Below, piece after piece: positions 1 through 9,348 of a stretch of 59,861 bases of DNA (positions are counted from its first letter, which is position 1; the number at the start of each line of letters is the position of its first letter). Made by a program: the position numbers and the translations under genes. The stretch comes from an uncultured Pelagibacteraceae bacterium (GTDB lineage Bacteria; Pseudomonadota; Alphaproteobacteria; Pelagibacterales; Pelagibacteraceae). The notes below the pieces were generated by a model that worked only from the letters and a program-made list of their open reading frames with translations, was not told the origin of the DNA and did no database searches. The stretch spans positions 1 to 59,861 of the forward strand of contig CACJIJ010000003.1 in NCBI GenBank assembly GCA_902593445.1. The letters are read 5' to 3'.

Positions 1-798
1 CTATTTGGAACTAATTGGAGTCCTCAAAGAGCTTTTGTGAGAGATGCCTCTTCAATTACAGATGCGGAGTTTGAAGAATTAAAGGACGCCTTTGGATTTA
101 TTCCCTTAATTGCTGGAACAACTTTTATTGCTTTTATTGCAATGTTAGTTGCTGTTCCAATTGGACTTTTTTCAGGAATATATATGGCTGAATACGCCTC
201 ATTAAAAATAAGAAGGATTTCAAAACCAATAATCGAAATTCTAGCAGGCATCCCAACAGTTGTTTATGGTTTTTTTGCAGCTTTAACAGTTGGACCCTTT
301 TTTAGACAGATCGGTGAAAATTTTGGTTTAACTGTTTCATCAGAAAGTGCTTTAGCAGCAGGATTGATAATGGGTATAATGATTATCCCTTATGTCTCGT
401 CTTTATCAGATGATGTGATTAATTCTGTTCCTCAGTCACTTAGAGACGGTTCATATGCAATTGGTGCTACAAAATCTGAAACAATTAAAAAAGTAGTTAT
501 ACCTGCGGCTTTACCTGGAATAATAGGTTCTATTCTGTTAGCTGTATCAAGAGCAATAGGTGAAACTATGATAGTTGTAATGGCCGCTGGTTTAGCTGCT
601 AACCTTACTATAAATCCACTTGAATCAACTACAACCATCACAACTCAAATAGTTATGATATTGGTAGGTGACCAGGAGTTTGATAGTCCAAAAACACAAT
701 CCGCTTTTGCGCTTGGATTAACACTATTTATAGCAACTTTAATATTAAACTACATTGCACAAAGGGCTGTTAAAAAATATCGAGAAAAGTATGACTAA
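1..798 (+). CDS. pstC: Phosphate ABC transporter permease PstC, 5' truncated by window edge
   Basis: Frame is open from base 1 (LFGTNWSPQRAFVRDA...); binding-protein-dependent permease motif (SLRDGSYAIGATKSETIKKVVIPAALPGI); followed by pstA-pstB-phoU-phoB. Confidence 0.93.
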   Translation, partial: LFGTNWSPQRAFVRDASSITDAEFEELKDAFGFIPLIAGTTFIAFIAMLVAVPIGLFSGIYMAEYASLKIRRISKPIIEILAGIPTVVYGFFAALTVGPFFRQIGENFGLTVSSESALAAGLIMGIMIIPYVSSLSDDVINSVPQSLRDGSYAIGATKSETIKKVVIPAALPGIIGSILLAVSRAIGETMIVVMAAGLAANLTINPLESTTTITTQIVMILVGDQEFDSPKTQSAFALGLTLFIATLILNYIAQRAVKKYREKYD

Positions 799-2053
799 AG
801 AACAAAGATTAAAAAAAAGGCACAACGCTGAAAAAAGATTTAGATTTTATGGTCTAGCATCAATATTTTTTGCTTTATTATTTGTCTTGATACTAGTGCA
901 TAATATTTTTTCTAAAGGTAGTTCTGCGTTTATGAAAACTGCAATAAAAGTTGAGGTTTACTTTGATAAAGATCTTCTTGATTTAGAACCTGGAGCCTCT
1001 GAAGAAGAAATTTTAGAGGCTGATTTTTTTGATATTACTATAGAAAGTTTACTAAAAGTATATCCAGCAAAAAATTTGGAAGAAGAAGATGCACTTATTG
1101 AGCTTTTTACAACAGATGCTGAAATAGAAATTAAAAAAGCATTTTTAAACAACAAAAATTTAATTGATAAAAAAATCAATTTAGAAATCACTGCTTCTGA
1201 TGATATTGATCAATTACATAAGGGAAATTATCCAAGAGATATACCCGAAGATAGACGAAGAATTTCTAATTTTCAGCTAGAAATTTATGATGCGTTAGTA
1301 GAAAATAAAACAATCACAAAAAACTTTAATAATTACTTTTTCAAAAATGGAGATTCAAGAGATCCAGAAATAGCTGGTATTGGGGGTGCTCTTGTAGGTT
1401 CATTTTACAGTATTTTAATTTGTTTGTTGTTGGCATTTCCAGTTGCAGTATTAGCCTCGATTTACTTAGAGGAATTTGCACCAAAAAATAAAATCACTGA
1501 TTTTATAGAAATAAATATAAATAACTTAGCTGCTGTACCTTCAATTGTTTATGGTTTATTAGCTCTTCAAATACTTTTAGCTACAATTCAATTACCAAGA
1601 TCCACACCTTTAGTAGCAGGTATTACTTTAGCGCTTATGACCCTGCCTAGAATAATTATTCCTTGTAGAGCTTCTTTGAAGGCAGTACCACCATCAATAA
1701 GAGAAGGTGCGTTAGCAGTAGGTGCATCAAAATTTCAATCTGTTTTTCATCATGTAGTTCCATTAGCATTACCTGGCACTTTGTCAGGTACTATTATTGG
1801 ATTAGCACAAGCATTAGGAGAAACAGCTCCATTAATTTTGATAGGGATGGTAGCTTTTGTTGTTGATATTCCATCAACACCAATTGATCCTTCTTCTTCT
1901 TTACCTGTCCAAGTATATTTGTGGTCTGAGTCCGCTGAGAGAGGATTTGTTGAGAAAACATCAGCAACAATTATGATGTTATTAAGTTTTTTAATTGTAA
2001 TGAATTTTTTAGCAGTATACTTAAGACAAAAATTTGAGAAAAGATGGAACTAA
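791..2053 (+). CDS. pstA: Phosphate ABC transporter permease PstA
   Basis: EAA-type loop ([32 protein letters not shown]); operon context; likely start ATG at 791 rather than 755. Confidence 0.93.
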   Translation: MTKEQRLKKRHNAEKRFRFYGLASIFFALLFVLILVHNIFSKGSSAFMKTAIKVEVYFDKDLLDLEPGASEEEILEADFFDITIESLLKVYPAKNLEEEDALIELFTTDAEIEIKKAFLNNKNLIDKKINLEITASDDIDQLHKGNYPRDIPEDRRRISNFQLEIYDALVENKTITKNFNNYFFKNGDSRDPEIAGIGGALVGSFYSILICLLLAFPVAVLASIYLEEFAPKNKITDFIEININNLAAVPSIVYGLLALQILLATIQLPRSTPLVAGITLALMTLPRIIIPCRASLKAVPPSIREGALAVGASKFQSVFHHVVPLALPGTLSGTIIGLAQALGETAPLILIGMVAFVVDIPSTPIDPSSSLPVQVYLWSESAERGFVEKTSATIMMLLSFLIVMNFLAVYLRQKFEKRWN

Positions 2054-2814
2054 TGGAAAACGTAAAAATAAAATCAAAAAATTTAAATGTCTACTATGGT
2101 GAAAAACAAGCTTTATTTGACGTAAATTTGGATTTAAACGAAAAAGAAGTCACAGCTTTAATTGGTCCATCTGGATGTGGGAAATCTACTTTCATCAGAT
2201 GTATTAACCGGATGAACGATGTAATCGATATTTGCAAAGTCTCTGGAAACATTGAAATAGATGGTGTTGAAATCAATGACAAAAATTTAGATGTGGTATC
2301 TTTAAGAGAAAGGGTAGGAATGGTTTTTCAAAAACCAAACCCATTCCCAAAAAGTATATATGATAATATTTCTTATGGTCCAAAAATTCATGGAAAAGGT
2401 GAAACTAAAAGTGAATTAGATGAAATTGTGGAAAATAGTTTAAAGAAAGCTGCATTGTGGGAAGAAGTTAAAGATAGACTTGATGAACCAGGTACAGGTC
2501 TATCAGGTGGTCAACAGCAACGTCTTTGTATTGCAAGAGCAATTTCTGTAAATCCTGAGGTTATATTGATGGATGAACCTTGTTCAGCTTTAGACCCGAT
2601 AGCAACAGCAAAAATTGAGGAATTAATAGATGAGCTTAAAAAAACCTATACTATAGTAATTGTAACTCATTCAATGGCACAGGCAGTTAGAGTTTCACAG
2701 AAAACAGGGTTTTTTCATCTTGGTAAACTAATTGAAGTAGGCAAAACAGAGAAAATTTTTAAAAATCCTGACAATAAAATGACACAAGACTATATTACAG
2801 GTAGATTTGGATAA
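2053..2814 (+). CDS. pstB: Phosphate ABC transporter ATP-binding protein PstB
   Basis: Walker [10 protein letters not shown], signature LSGGQQQR, Walker B VILMDEP; start could be 2044 or 2053 (TAATG overlap with pstA stop). Confidence 0.96.
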   Translation: MENVKIKSKNLNVYYGEKQALFDVNLDLNEKEVTALIGPSGCGKSTFIRCINRMNDVIDICKVSGNIEIDGVEINDKNLDVVSLRERVGMVFQKPNPFPKSIYDNISYGPKIHGKGETKSELDEIVENSLKKAALWEEVKDRLDEPGTGLSGGQQQRLCIARAISVNPEVILMDEPCSALDPIATAKIEELIDELKKTYTIVIVTHSMAQAVRVSQKTGFFHLGKLIEVGKTEKIFKNPDNKMTQDYITGRFG

Positions 2815-2817
2815 ATT

Positions 2818-3510
2818 ATGAGCAACGAGCATACAGTAAAATCTTATGAAGAAGAATTAAGATATTTAATAGACTCTGTAATAAAAATGGGAAGTTTAAC
2901 AGAGTCTCAATTAGTTGACTCTATGGATGCAATTATCAAAGTAGATAAAGACTCGATTGATAAAATTATTAAGAGCGATGATGAAATTAATAAGTTTAGA
3001 TCTAAGATTGATACTCAAATAATGACTTTGTTAGTAAAGCGAGCGCCAATGGCAATAGATTTAAGAGAAACAATCAGTTCATTGAAAATTTCTCAAGATT
3101 TAGAAAGGATTGGTGATTTATCTAAAAGTAACGCAAAAAAAGTTAAGCCTCTTCCATTAGATTTGCCAGAGGAACTTTTAGGAAATTTAAAAAGACTAGG
3201 AGAATTAGTAATTAAACAATTAAATGACGTACTAGATAGTTACGTTAACAAAAACTATGATAAAGCAAAAGAAGTATGGGAAAAAGACGAACAAGTAGAC
3301 GATCTTACTTATATAGCCATGGAAAGTGTAATTGATTTTCTTTCAAAAGATAAAAAAAATTTAGATTTTTCTACTCATTTAATTTTTGCTACAAAAAATC
3401 TAGAAAGAGCCGGTGATCATATAACTAATATTGCTGAGTCAATATGTTTTTTAATTAAAGGCGAGTATCTAAAAGGAAGTAGACCTAAAGGAAAAGTTAT
3501 TGAAAAATAA
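2818..3510 (+). CDS. phoU: Phosphate transport system regulator PhoU
   Basis: PhoU-like repeats (RIGDLSKSNAKKV, RAGDHITNIAESI); operon position. Confidence 0.93.
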   Translation: MSNEHTVKSYEEELRYLIDSVIKMGSLTESQLVDSMDAIIKVDKDSIDKIIKSDDEINKFRSKIDTQIMTLLVKRAPMAIDLRETISSLKISQDLERIGDLSKSNAKKVKPLPLDLPEELLGNLKRLGELVIKQLNDVLDSYVNKNYDKAKEVWEKDEQVDDLTYIAMESVIDFLSKDKKNLDFSTHLIFATKNLERAGDHITNIAESICFLIKGEYLKGSRPKGKVIEK

Positions 3511-3512
3511 AA

Positions 3513-4193
3513 ATGAATGGTAAAATATTTATTATTGAGGACGAACCTTCAATAATTCAATTAGTTCAACATAATCTTGAAAAAAACGGTTTTATAGTTT
3601 CATCATCAGTAAATGGAAATGATGGTTTAAAAGAATTGAAAAAGTTTCAACCAGACTTGCTTTTATTAGATTGGATGCTGCCCGATCTTTCAGGAGTTGA
3701 AATTTGCAAAAATATTAGAAAAGACACTAGTTACAATAATTTACCTGTGATTATGTTAACGGCTAAAGGTGAAGAAGAGGATAAAATAAAAGGTTTAGAT
3801 AGCGGCGTAGATGATTATTTAACTAAACCTTTTAGTTTCAATGAACTTATGGCAAGAATTAAAGCAGTTCTAAGAAGATCTAACCCTAATACGGTATCTG
3901 ATAATTTAGAGTTTGAAGATATAGTCTTAGATAGGATTGAAAAAAGAGTTTATAGAGATAAAAAAGAGATAAAACTTGGACCTACCGAATTTAGGTTATT
4001 AGAATTTTTTTTAGTAAATCCCAAAAGAGTTTATTCACGAGACCAAATTTTAGAAACTGTTTGGCCTAACAATATAAATGTCGAAAGTAGAACTATTGAT
4101 GTTCATATCAGAAGATTAAGAAAATCAATTAATATTCAAAATAAAAAAGAATTTATTAGAACTGTAAGATCCTCTGGTTATTCTTTTATTTAA
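3513..4193 (+). CDS. phoB: Phosphate regulon response regulator PhoB (OmpR family)
   Basis: Receiver domain (DLLLLDWMLPDLSG, MLTAKGEEEDKIKGLDSGVDDYLTKPFS) plus winged helix (VESRTIDVHIRRLRKSI). Confidence 0.9.
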   Translation: MNGKIFIIEDEPSIIQLVQHNLEKNGFIVSSSVNGNDGLKELKKFQPDLLLLDWMLPDLSGVEICKNIRKDTSYNNLPVIMLTAKGEEEDKIKGLDSGVDDYLTKPFSFNELMARIKAVLRRSNPNTVSDNLEFEDIVLDRIEKRVYRDKKEIKLGPTEFRLLEFFLVNPKRVYSRDQILETVWPNNINVESRTIDVHIRRLRKSINIQNKKEFIRTVRSSGYSFI

Positions 4194-4201
4194 AATTTAA
4201 T

Positions 4202-5083
4202 CTAATTTTTTTGTAGTTCATAGATAGAAACGTAGTGTTTCTTCTTAGGCAGTGGGATTATGGTTGGAACTTTAGTTAATCTTGGTTTTATCGATTTATT
4301 TCCTACAATAATATTTTTGTCATAATTTTCCAAATCAACCTCAGGATGAGGGTTTCCATCATTAATTAGAGGCCATGCATCACAAGCTCTATAACCAAAT
4401 AAAATTAAGGGTCTCGAGTTATTCATTTGATTGTGTCCAGAACCATGAACTGATCTACAATGAAAAAATACTACTGTTCCTGCTGTCCCAGTTATAGAAA
4501 CACTATCTTTGGTTCCTATTTTATTTTTCTTAGTGTCTATTTTTCCAACAAAATAATTTTCTTTGTTGTGGTGGCTGTACAATTTCTTTTTGTGTGAATT
4601 CTTTATTATTTTAAGTGGCCCATTTTTTTCATCGCAATCATCTAAATATATACCAACTGTGATCAAATCATCATTGGTATGTGGGTAAAAAGCCCAATCT
4701 TGGTGCCATCCAATTTCACTTCCTTTTTTCTTATTTGGTAGTTTAAAATTTAATTTACCTAGATGAAATCTAACTGTTCCACCTAACAATTTTTTAGCTA
4801 TGGATATAATCCTTTTATCTCTAGATAATTCATAGAAAACTTTATGTCTGTTCTGAGGATTATTTAGTCTTAAAATTTCTTTATTTTTTGAAGAACCTGA
4901 ATTGTATACAAAATGGTAGTTATCATAGGACTGAGTTCCATTTGTACCATTACCTTTTTTTCTTTTTTTTTCTTTAGAAATTACTTCATTAACAATTTTA
5001 TTTATTTTATTTATCTTTGATTGAGAAATTAGATTTTCTTTAACTAGAAAGCCATTTTTTTTAAATAAATTTAAATCATTCAT
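4202..5083 (-). CDS. Phytanoyl-CoA dioxygenase (PhyH) family 2-oxoglutarate/Fe(II) oxygenase
   Basis: WHQDW motif (HxD) and distal His/Arg (CRSVHGSGHNQMNNSRPLILFGYR). Confidence 0.8.
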   Translation of the reverse strand: MNDLNLFKKNGFLVKENLISQSKINKINKIVNEVISKEKKRKKGNGTNGTQSYDNYHFVYNSGSSKNKEILRLNNPQNRHKVFYELSRDKRIISIAKKLLGGTVRFHLGKLNFKLPNKKKGSEIGWHQDWAFYPHTNDDLITVGIYLDDCDEKNGPLKIIKNSHKKKLYSHHNKENYFVGKIDTKKNKIGTKDSVSITGTAGTVVFFHCRSVHGSGHNQMNNSRPLILFGYRACDAWPLINDGNPHPEVDLENYDKNIIVGNKSIKPRLTKVPTIIPLPKKKHYVSIYELQKN

Positions 5084-5168
5084 AAAGTCAGATTATGAAA
5101 GAAAATAAATCTTCTTTAAAATAAATACAATGTTTTTTGTGAGATTAAATAACAGTAATAATTATTTG

Positions 5169-5202
5169 TTAATCCGAGAATTTAAAAAAATTCCCGGATT
5201 AA
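5169..5202. terminator. Candidate hairpin terminator downstream of znuA
   Basis: Inverted repeat TTAATCCGaGAATTt-aaaa-AATTCcCGGATTAA: 8 bp, one mismatch, 5 bp. Confidence 0.45.
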
Positions 5203-5215
5203 ACCTAATTTTAAA

Positions 5216-6304
5216 TTAACAACCTTTGAAAGATGCAGACATATTTCTAATTAAATTGAAATATAAGTCTTTTCCTGGGTCTAATGTTGCTCCTAATGGG
5301 TCAACTACTCCAGTTTTAATATTCATATCTTTTGCGACAGCTTTAATAATATCAGGGTTAAATTGAGGCTCTGAGAACACACAAGCAACTTTATCGTGCT
5401 CAATTATCTCTCTGATTTCTGCTAATTGTTCTGCACCAGGCATCACATCTGTGTTAACAGTAAAAGCACCTAATATATTTACATTAAATCTTTTCTCAAA
5501 ATATTGATAAGCATCATGGAATACAATTGAAGCAACACTGCTACTTAAATCAGTCATTACATCAATTGTAAGTTTATCAATTTCTTGTAAAGCTTTAGCT
5601 AAATTACTTTTGTATTTAGCTTCATTTTTTGGATCATTTTCAATTAAATGTTCTGCCATTTCATTTAACATAGCTTTTGCATTAATTGGGTCCAACCAAA
5701 TGTGTGGATCAAATTCACCATGCGCATGTCCATCATGATCGTCATGTCCGTGGTCGTCATGATCATCTTCTTTTTTACCATGATCGTCATGATCGTGGTC
5801 ATCTTCTTTTTTCCCATGATCATCATGGTCGTGATCATCTTCCTTTTTACCGTGGTCATCATGTCCATGGTCGTCATGATCATCCTCTTTTTTACCGTGA
5901 TCGTCATGTCCGTGATCATCATGATCATGTTCGTCAAAAATATTTCTTTCTCTAAATTTTAATACTTGCAATCCTTTAGTCTCCATTAATTCAATTTTTT
6001 CTGCTTTCTTAGCAATTGAACTCAATGGTTTTTCTAAAAAACTCTCTAAATCTTCACCAACCCAGAATATTAGGTCAGCATTTTGAAGCATTTTTGCATG
6101 AGAAGGTTTCATTGCAAATCCGTGTGGAGATGCATATCCATCAACTATTAAATCAGGTTTAGCAATACCATCCATTAAGTAACTAGCTAATGAATGAATT
6201 GGTTTAATAGAAGCAACTACTTTTATTTCAGCATTTGCTGGTGTAAAGAATGTTAGAATTGATAATATTGAGAATATAAGTGGTATTTTTTTAATATTTT
6301 TCAT
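5216..6304 (-). CDS. znuA: Zinc ABC transporter substrate-binding protein ZnuA with a long His/Asp-rich loop
   Basis: Signal peptide, VASIKPIHSLASYLM, FDPHIWLDPINAK, FHDAYQYF; divergent from znuCB. Confidence 0.93.
   Translation of the reverse strand: MKNIKKIPLIFSILSILTFFTPANAEIKVVASIKPIHSLASYLMDGIAKPDLIVDGYASPHGFAMKPSHAKMLQNADLIFWVGEDLESFLEKPLSSIAKKAEKIELMETKGLQVLKFRERNIFDEHDHDDHGHDDHGKKEDDHDDHGHDDHGKKEDDHDHDDHGKKEDDHDHDDHGKKEDDHDDHGHDDHDGHAHGEFDPHIWLDPINAKAMLNEMAEHLIENDPKNEAKYKSNLAKALQEIDKLTIDVMTDLSSSVASIVFHDAYQYFEKRFNVNILGAFTVNTDVMPGAEQLAEIREIIEHDKVACVFSEPQFNPDIIKAVAKDMNIKTGVVDPLGATLDPGKDLYFNLIRNMSASFKGC
5720..5938 (-). repeat. Tandem repeat encoding the HDDHGKKEDDHD-type His-rich loop in znuA
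   Basis: Repeated gtcatgatcatcttcttttttaccatgatcgtcatg-like units; four KKEDDHD units in the translation. Confidence 0.85.
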
Positions 6305-6324
6305 AATAAGTAATTTAATTGGTT

Positions 6325-6337
6325 GTTATAATATAAC
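6325..6337. promoter_or_regulatory. Candidate Zur box 1
   Basis: GTTATAATATAAC, near-palindrome in the divergent znuA/znuC intergenic region. Confidence 0.6.
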
Positions 6338-6340
6338 GTT

Positions 6341-6357
6341 ATGTAATAATATAACAT
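6341..6357. promoter_or_regulatory. Candidate Zur box 2
   Basis: ATGTAATAATATAACAT, near-palindrome next to box 1. Confidence 0.6.
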
Positions 6358-6375
6358 TTATAAGTCAAGCAATAT

Positions 6376-7122
6376 ATGAGCTCAGAAAATAGTACATTAG
6401 TAAAATTAAATAACGCTGGTTTTAAACAAAATGATAAATGGCTAGTGGAAGGTGTTTCATTAACTGTTAAAAAAGGAAAAATTGTTACACTTATTGGACC
6501 TAATGGCTCAGGAAAAAGTACTACCGCAAAAATTGCATTAGGAATTTATAAAAACATAGAAGGAAGTGTTGAGAAATACACAAATAAAGTTGGATATGTT
6601 CCTCAAAAAATATCTATTGATTGGACATTACCGTTAAGAGTTTATGATTTTATGCTTCTAACAGAAAATATTAAAGATGAGGCAATTGATGAAGCACTTA
6701 CATTAACAGGTGTTATCCATCTTAAGAATAAAAATTTAGGAAATTTATCAGGTGGTGAATTTCAAAGAGTTTTAATCGCAAGAGCAATTTCAAAAAAACC
6801 TGAATTATTAGTTCTTGATGAACCAGTTCAAGGTGTTGATTACACTGGAGAGATTGCTTTGTATGAATTAATAAAAAGAATTTCTGATACACTTAATTGT
6901 GGAATTCTATTAATCTCACATGATCTACATACAGTCATGACTGCAACAGATCATGTCGTTTGTTTAAATGGTCATGTTTGTTGTTCAGGTACACCAATGG
7001 ATGTTGCTAAAAATAATGAATATAAAACCTTATTTGGTGAACAGGCATCTCAAATTCTTTCTGTATATGAACATAAACATGATCACGTTCATTCGGATAA
7101 AGGTGAAATAAAGAAAAACTAA
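6376..7122 (+). CDS. znuC: Zinc ABC transporter ATP-binding protein ZnuC
   Basis: Walker A GPNGSGKST, LSGGEFQR signature, His-rich C-terminus; between znuA and znuB. Confidence 0.92.
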   Translation: MSSENSTLVKLNNAGFKQNDKWLVEGVSLTVKKGKIVTLIGPNGSGKSTTAKIALGIYKNIEGSVEKYTNKVGYVPQKISIDWTLPLRVYDFMLLTENIKDEAIDEALTLTGVIHLKNKNLGNLSGGEFQRVLIARAISKKPELLVLDEPVQGVDYTGEIALYELIKRISDTLNCGILLISHDLHTVMTATDHVVCLNGHVCCSGTPMDVAKNNEYKTLFGEQASQILSVYEHKHDHVHSDKGEIKKN

Positions 7123-7123
7123 T

Positions 7124-7927
7124 ATGTTTGATGATTTTTTTATAAGAGCACTAATTGCAGGTTTGGGAATAGCTTTAGTAACTGGACCTCTTGGTTGTTT
7201 TGTTGTTTGGAGAAGATTATCTTACTTTGGCGATACATTAGCTCACTCAGCTTTACTTGGTGTAACTTTGGCTTACTCTTTTGAATTAAACATTGCTCTT
7301 TCAGTATTTATTATTTCATCTCTAATTGCATTGATTTTAATTCAATTACAGAAGAAAACTAATTTACCTGGTGATGCTTTGCTTGGTCTATTGGCGCATT
7401 CTTCTTTAGCTGTTGGATTAGTAGTAATAGGTTTTTTAACATTTATTCGTTTTGATATTATGGGACTTTTATTTGGTGATATATTAGCTGTAACAACTGA
7501 TGATTTATTAGTCATCTGGACTGGTGGAGCTGTAATTTTACTAGTTCTAAAATTAATTTGGAAACCATTGTTTGCATCTACAGTTAATTATGAGTTAGCA
7601 GAAGCAGAAGGGCTAAACCCTGATAGAGCAAAAGCTATTTTTACAATTCTTATGGCCGCTGTAATAGCAATATCAATTAAAATGGTAGGTTTATTATTGA
7701 TTACAGGTATGCTTATTATTCCAGCAGCGATGGCTAGAAATATTTCTAATAGTCCACAAAAGATGGTTTTATTTTCAATAATTGGCGGATTATTATCAGT
7801 GTTGTTAGGACTATTTTCATCTTTAGAATTTAATACATCATCTGGGCCTTCAATAATCATGGCCGCTTTAGTCTTATTTATATTGTCTTTACTTAATATT
7901 AAACAATCGATTAAATTGAAAAACTGA
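7124..7927 (+). CDS. znuB: Zinc ABC transporter permease ZnuB
   Basis: ABC-3 family permease (GPLGCFVVWRRLSYFGDTLAHSALLGV). Confidence 0.93.
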   Translation: MFDDFFIRALIAGLGIALVTGPLGCFVVWRRLSYFGDTLAHSALLGVTLAYSFELNIALSVFIISSLIALILIQLQKKTNLPGDALLGLLAHSSLAVGLVVIGFLTFIRFDIMGLLFGDILAVTTDDLLVIWTGGAVILLVLKLIWKPLFASTVNYELAEAEGLNPDRAKAIFTILMAAVIAISIKMVGLLLITGMLIIPAAMARNISNSPQKMVLFSIIGGLLSVLLGLFSSLEFNTSSGPSIIMAALVLFILSLLNIKQSIKLKN

Positions 7928-7951
7928 TAACTAATTGATAAGAATTTAAAA

Positions 7952-8350
7952 ATGCAAAAAGAATATAATCTTTCCAAAAATCAAAAAATCATTTTTGATC
8001 TTATTGATAAATCTGGTGGGCCTATGAAGGCTTATTCAATTCTTTTTAATGTTCAAAAAAAAGGAATTAAAGCACCACTACAAGTTTACAGAGCTTTAGA
8101 TAAGTTAGTTGAAATTGGAAAAATTCATAAGATAGAAAGTAGAAATGCCTTTATTGCTTGCCAAAATTCTAGTTGTCAAATTTCAAAAGCTACCGCTTTT
8201 TCAATTTGTGAGAGTTGTGAAAATGTATCTGAAATAAGTAATTCAAAACTTTCAAAATATTTATCTAATTTTTCAGATAACTCTGGAATGAAATATAGCA
8301 AATATAATTTAGAATTTTTTGGTTTATGTAAAAAATGTAAATCAAAATAA
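7952..8350 (+). CDS. zur: Fur-family regulator, probable Zur
   Basis: Fur fold; CxxC pairs (CESC, CKKC); adjacent to znuCB. Confidence 0.85.
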   Translation: MQKEYNLSKNQKIIFDLIDKSGGPMKAYSILFNVQKKGIKAPLQVYRALDKLVEIGKIHKIESRNAFIACQNSSCQISKATAFSICESCENVSEISNSKLSKYLSNFSDNSGMKYSKYNLEFFGLCKKCKSK

Positions 8351-9348
8351 TGAGTACAGTTTCATTAACTTTAAACGAAATATTTGAACTAGCTAAAAAA
8401 ACTCTTTTAGCTAATGGTTGTAATGATGAAACAGCATCAATTTTATCAGACCTAATTAGAAACGCTGAAAGAGATGGTTCTGTATCACACGGTTTATTTA
8501 GATTGCCAGCTTATGTAACAGGCCTTAAAGGTGGAAAGATAAATGGAAAAGGGAAACCTGAAGTAAAAAAAATATCTCCATCAGTAATTAAAGTTGAAGG
8601 AAATAATTGTTTAGCTCCTGTTGTTTTAAATAAAGGATTGCCTGAACTAGTAAAAACTGCAAAAGAAAATGGTGTAGCTGTGTTAGCAATAAATAATTCA
8701 CATCATATGGCTGCTATGTGGCCTGAGACAGAAAAATTAGCAGAGGAAGGTTTAGTTGCATTTGCTTGTACATCTTACAAGCCTGCTGTTGCACCTGCTG
8801 GTGCAATAAAGCCATTATTTGGAACAAACCCAATTTCTTTTGCTTGGCCACGTCCAGGTAAAACACCAGTTGTTTATGATATGGCAACAGCTTCAATGGC
8901 AATGGGAGAAGTTCAAGTTGCTAAAAGAGAAGGGCACAAAGTTCCACTTGGAACTGGTTTAACTAAAGATGGTAAAGAAACAACTGATCCAGGTGAAATT
9001 GCTGATGGTGGAGTTTTATTACCCTTTGGTGGTTACAAAGGATCTGCAATTGCAATGATGGTAGAATTAATGGCAGGTGCGTTAGTTGGTGATAATTTTA
9101 GTTTTGAAACAGCAGCTAAAGATAATAATGATGGTGGTCCCCCAAGTGGTGGTGAATTCATACTAGCTATTAACCCAGATAAAACATCAGGTACTAATTG
9201 GCAAAAACATGCTGAGGAATTTTTTGAAAAAATGAAATCAATGGGTGAAGTAAGATTACCAGGTGAAAGACGTCATAAAAATAGAATGGACACTGGTCCA
9301 AGAAATATTAACGAAGAATTAGTAAATAAAATTAAATCTTTAAGCTAA
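8350..9348 (+). CDS. Ldh/malate dehydrogenase-like NAD(P)-dependent oxidoreductase
   Basis: SHGLFRLPAYVTGLKGGKING, NNSHHMAAMWPETEKLAEEGLVAFACTSYKPAVAPAGAIKPLFGTNPISFAWP typical of the Ldh_2 family. Confidence 0.85.
   Translation: MSTVSLTLNEIFELAKKTLLANGCNDETASILSDLIRNAERDGSVSHGLFRLPAYVTGLKGGKINGKGKPEVKKISPSVIKVEGNNCLAPVVLNKGLPELVKTAKENGVAVLAINNSHHMAAMWPETEKLAEEGLVAFACTSYKPAVAPAGAIKPLFGTNPISFAWPRPGKTPVVYDMATASMAMGEVQVAKREGHKVPLGTGLTKDGKETTDPGEIADGGVLLPFGGYKGSAIAMMVELMAGALVGDNFSFETAAKDNNDGGPPSGGEFILAINPDKTSGTNWQKHAEEFFEKMKSMGEVRLPGERRHKNRMDTGPRNINEELVNKIKSLS

Noticed and set aside
755-790. Upstream ATG of the pstA ORF (MHKGLLKNIEKS)
   Set aside because: It overlaps pstC by 44 bp; ATG at 791 is the more plausible start
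5720-5938. Short regular repeats that might suggest a CRISPR array
   Set aside because: The repeats are contiguous, in frame with znuA and encode a His-rich loop; no unique spacers
5665-5962. Three additional ORFs (5665-5937 minus, 5686-5955 plus, 5702-5962 plus) rich in Met/Ile or His
   Set aside because: Alternative-frame products of the znuA His-codon tandem repeat; no independent support
7588-7977. Long minus-strand ORF of 129 aa antisense to znuB
   Set aside because: Lies opposite a well-supported CDS and resembles no known protein
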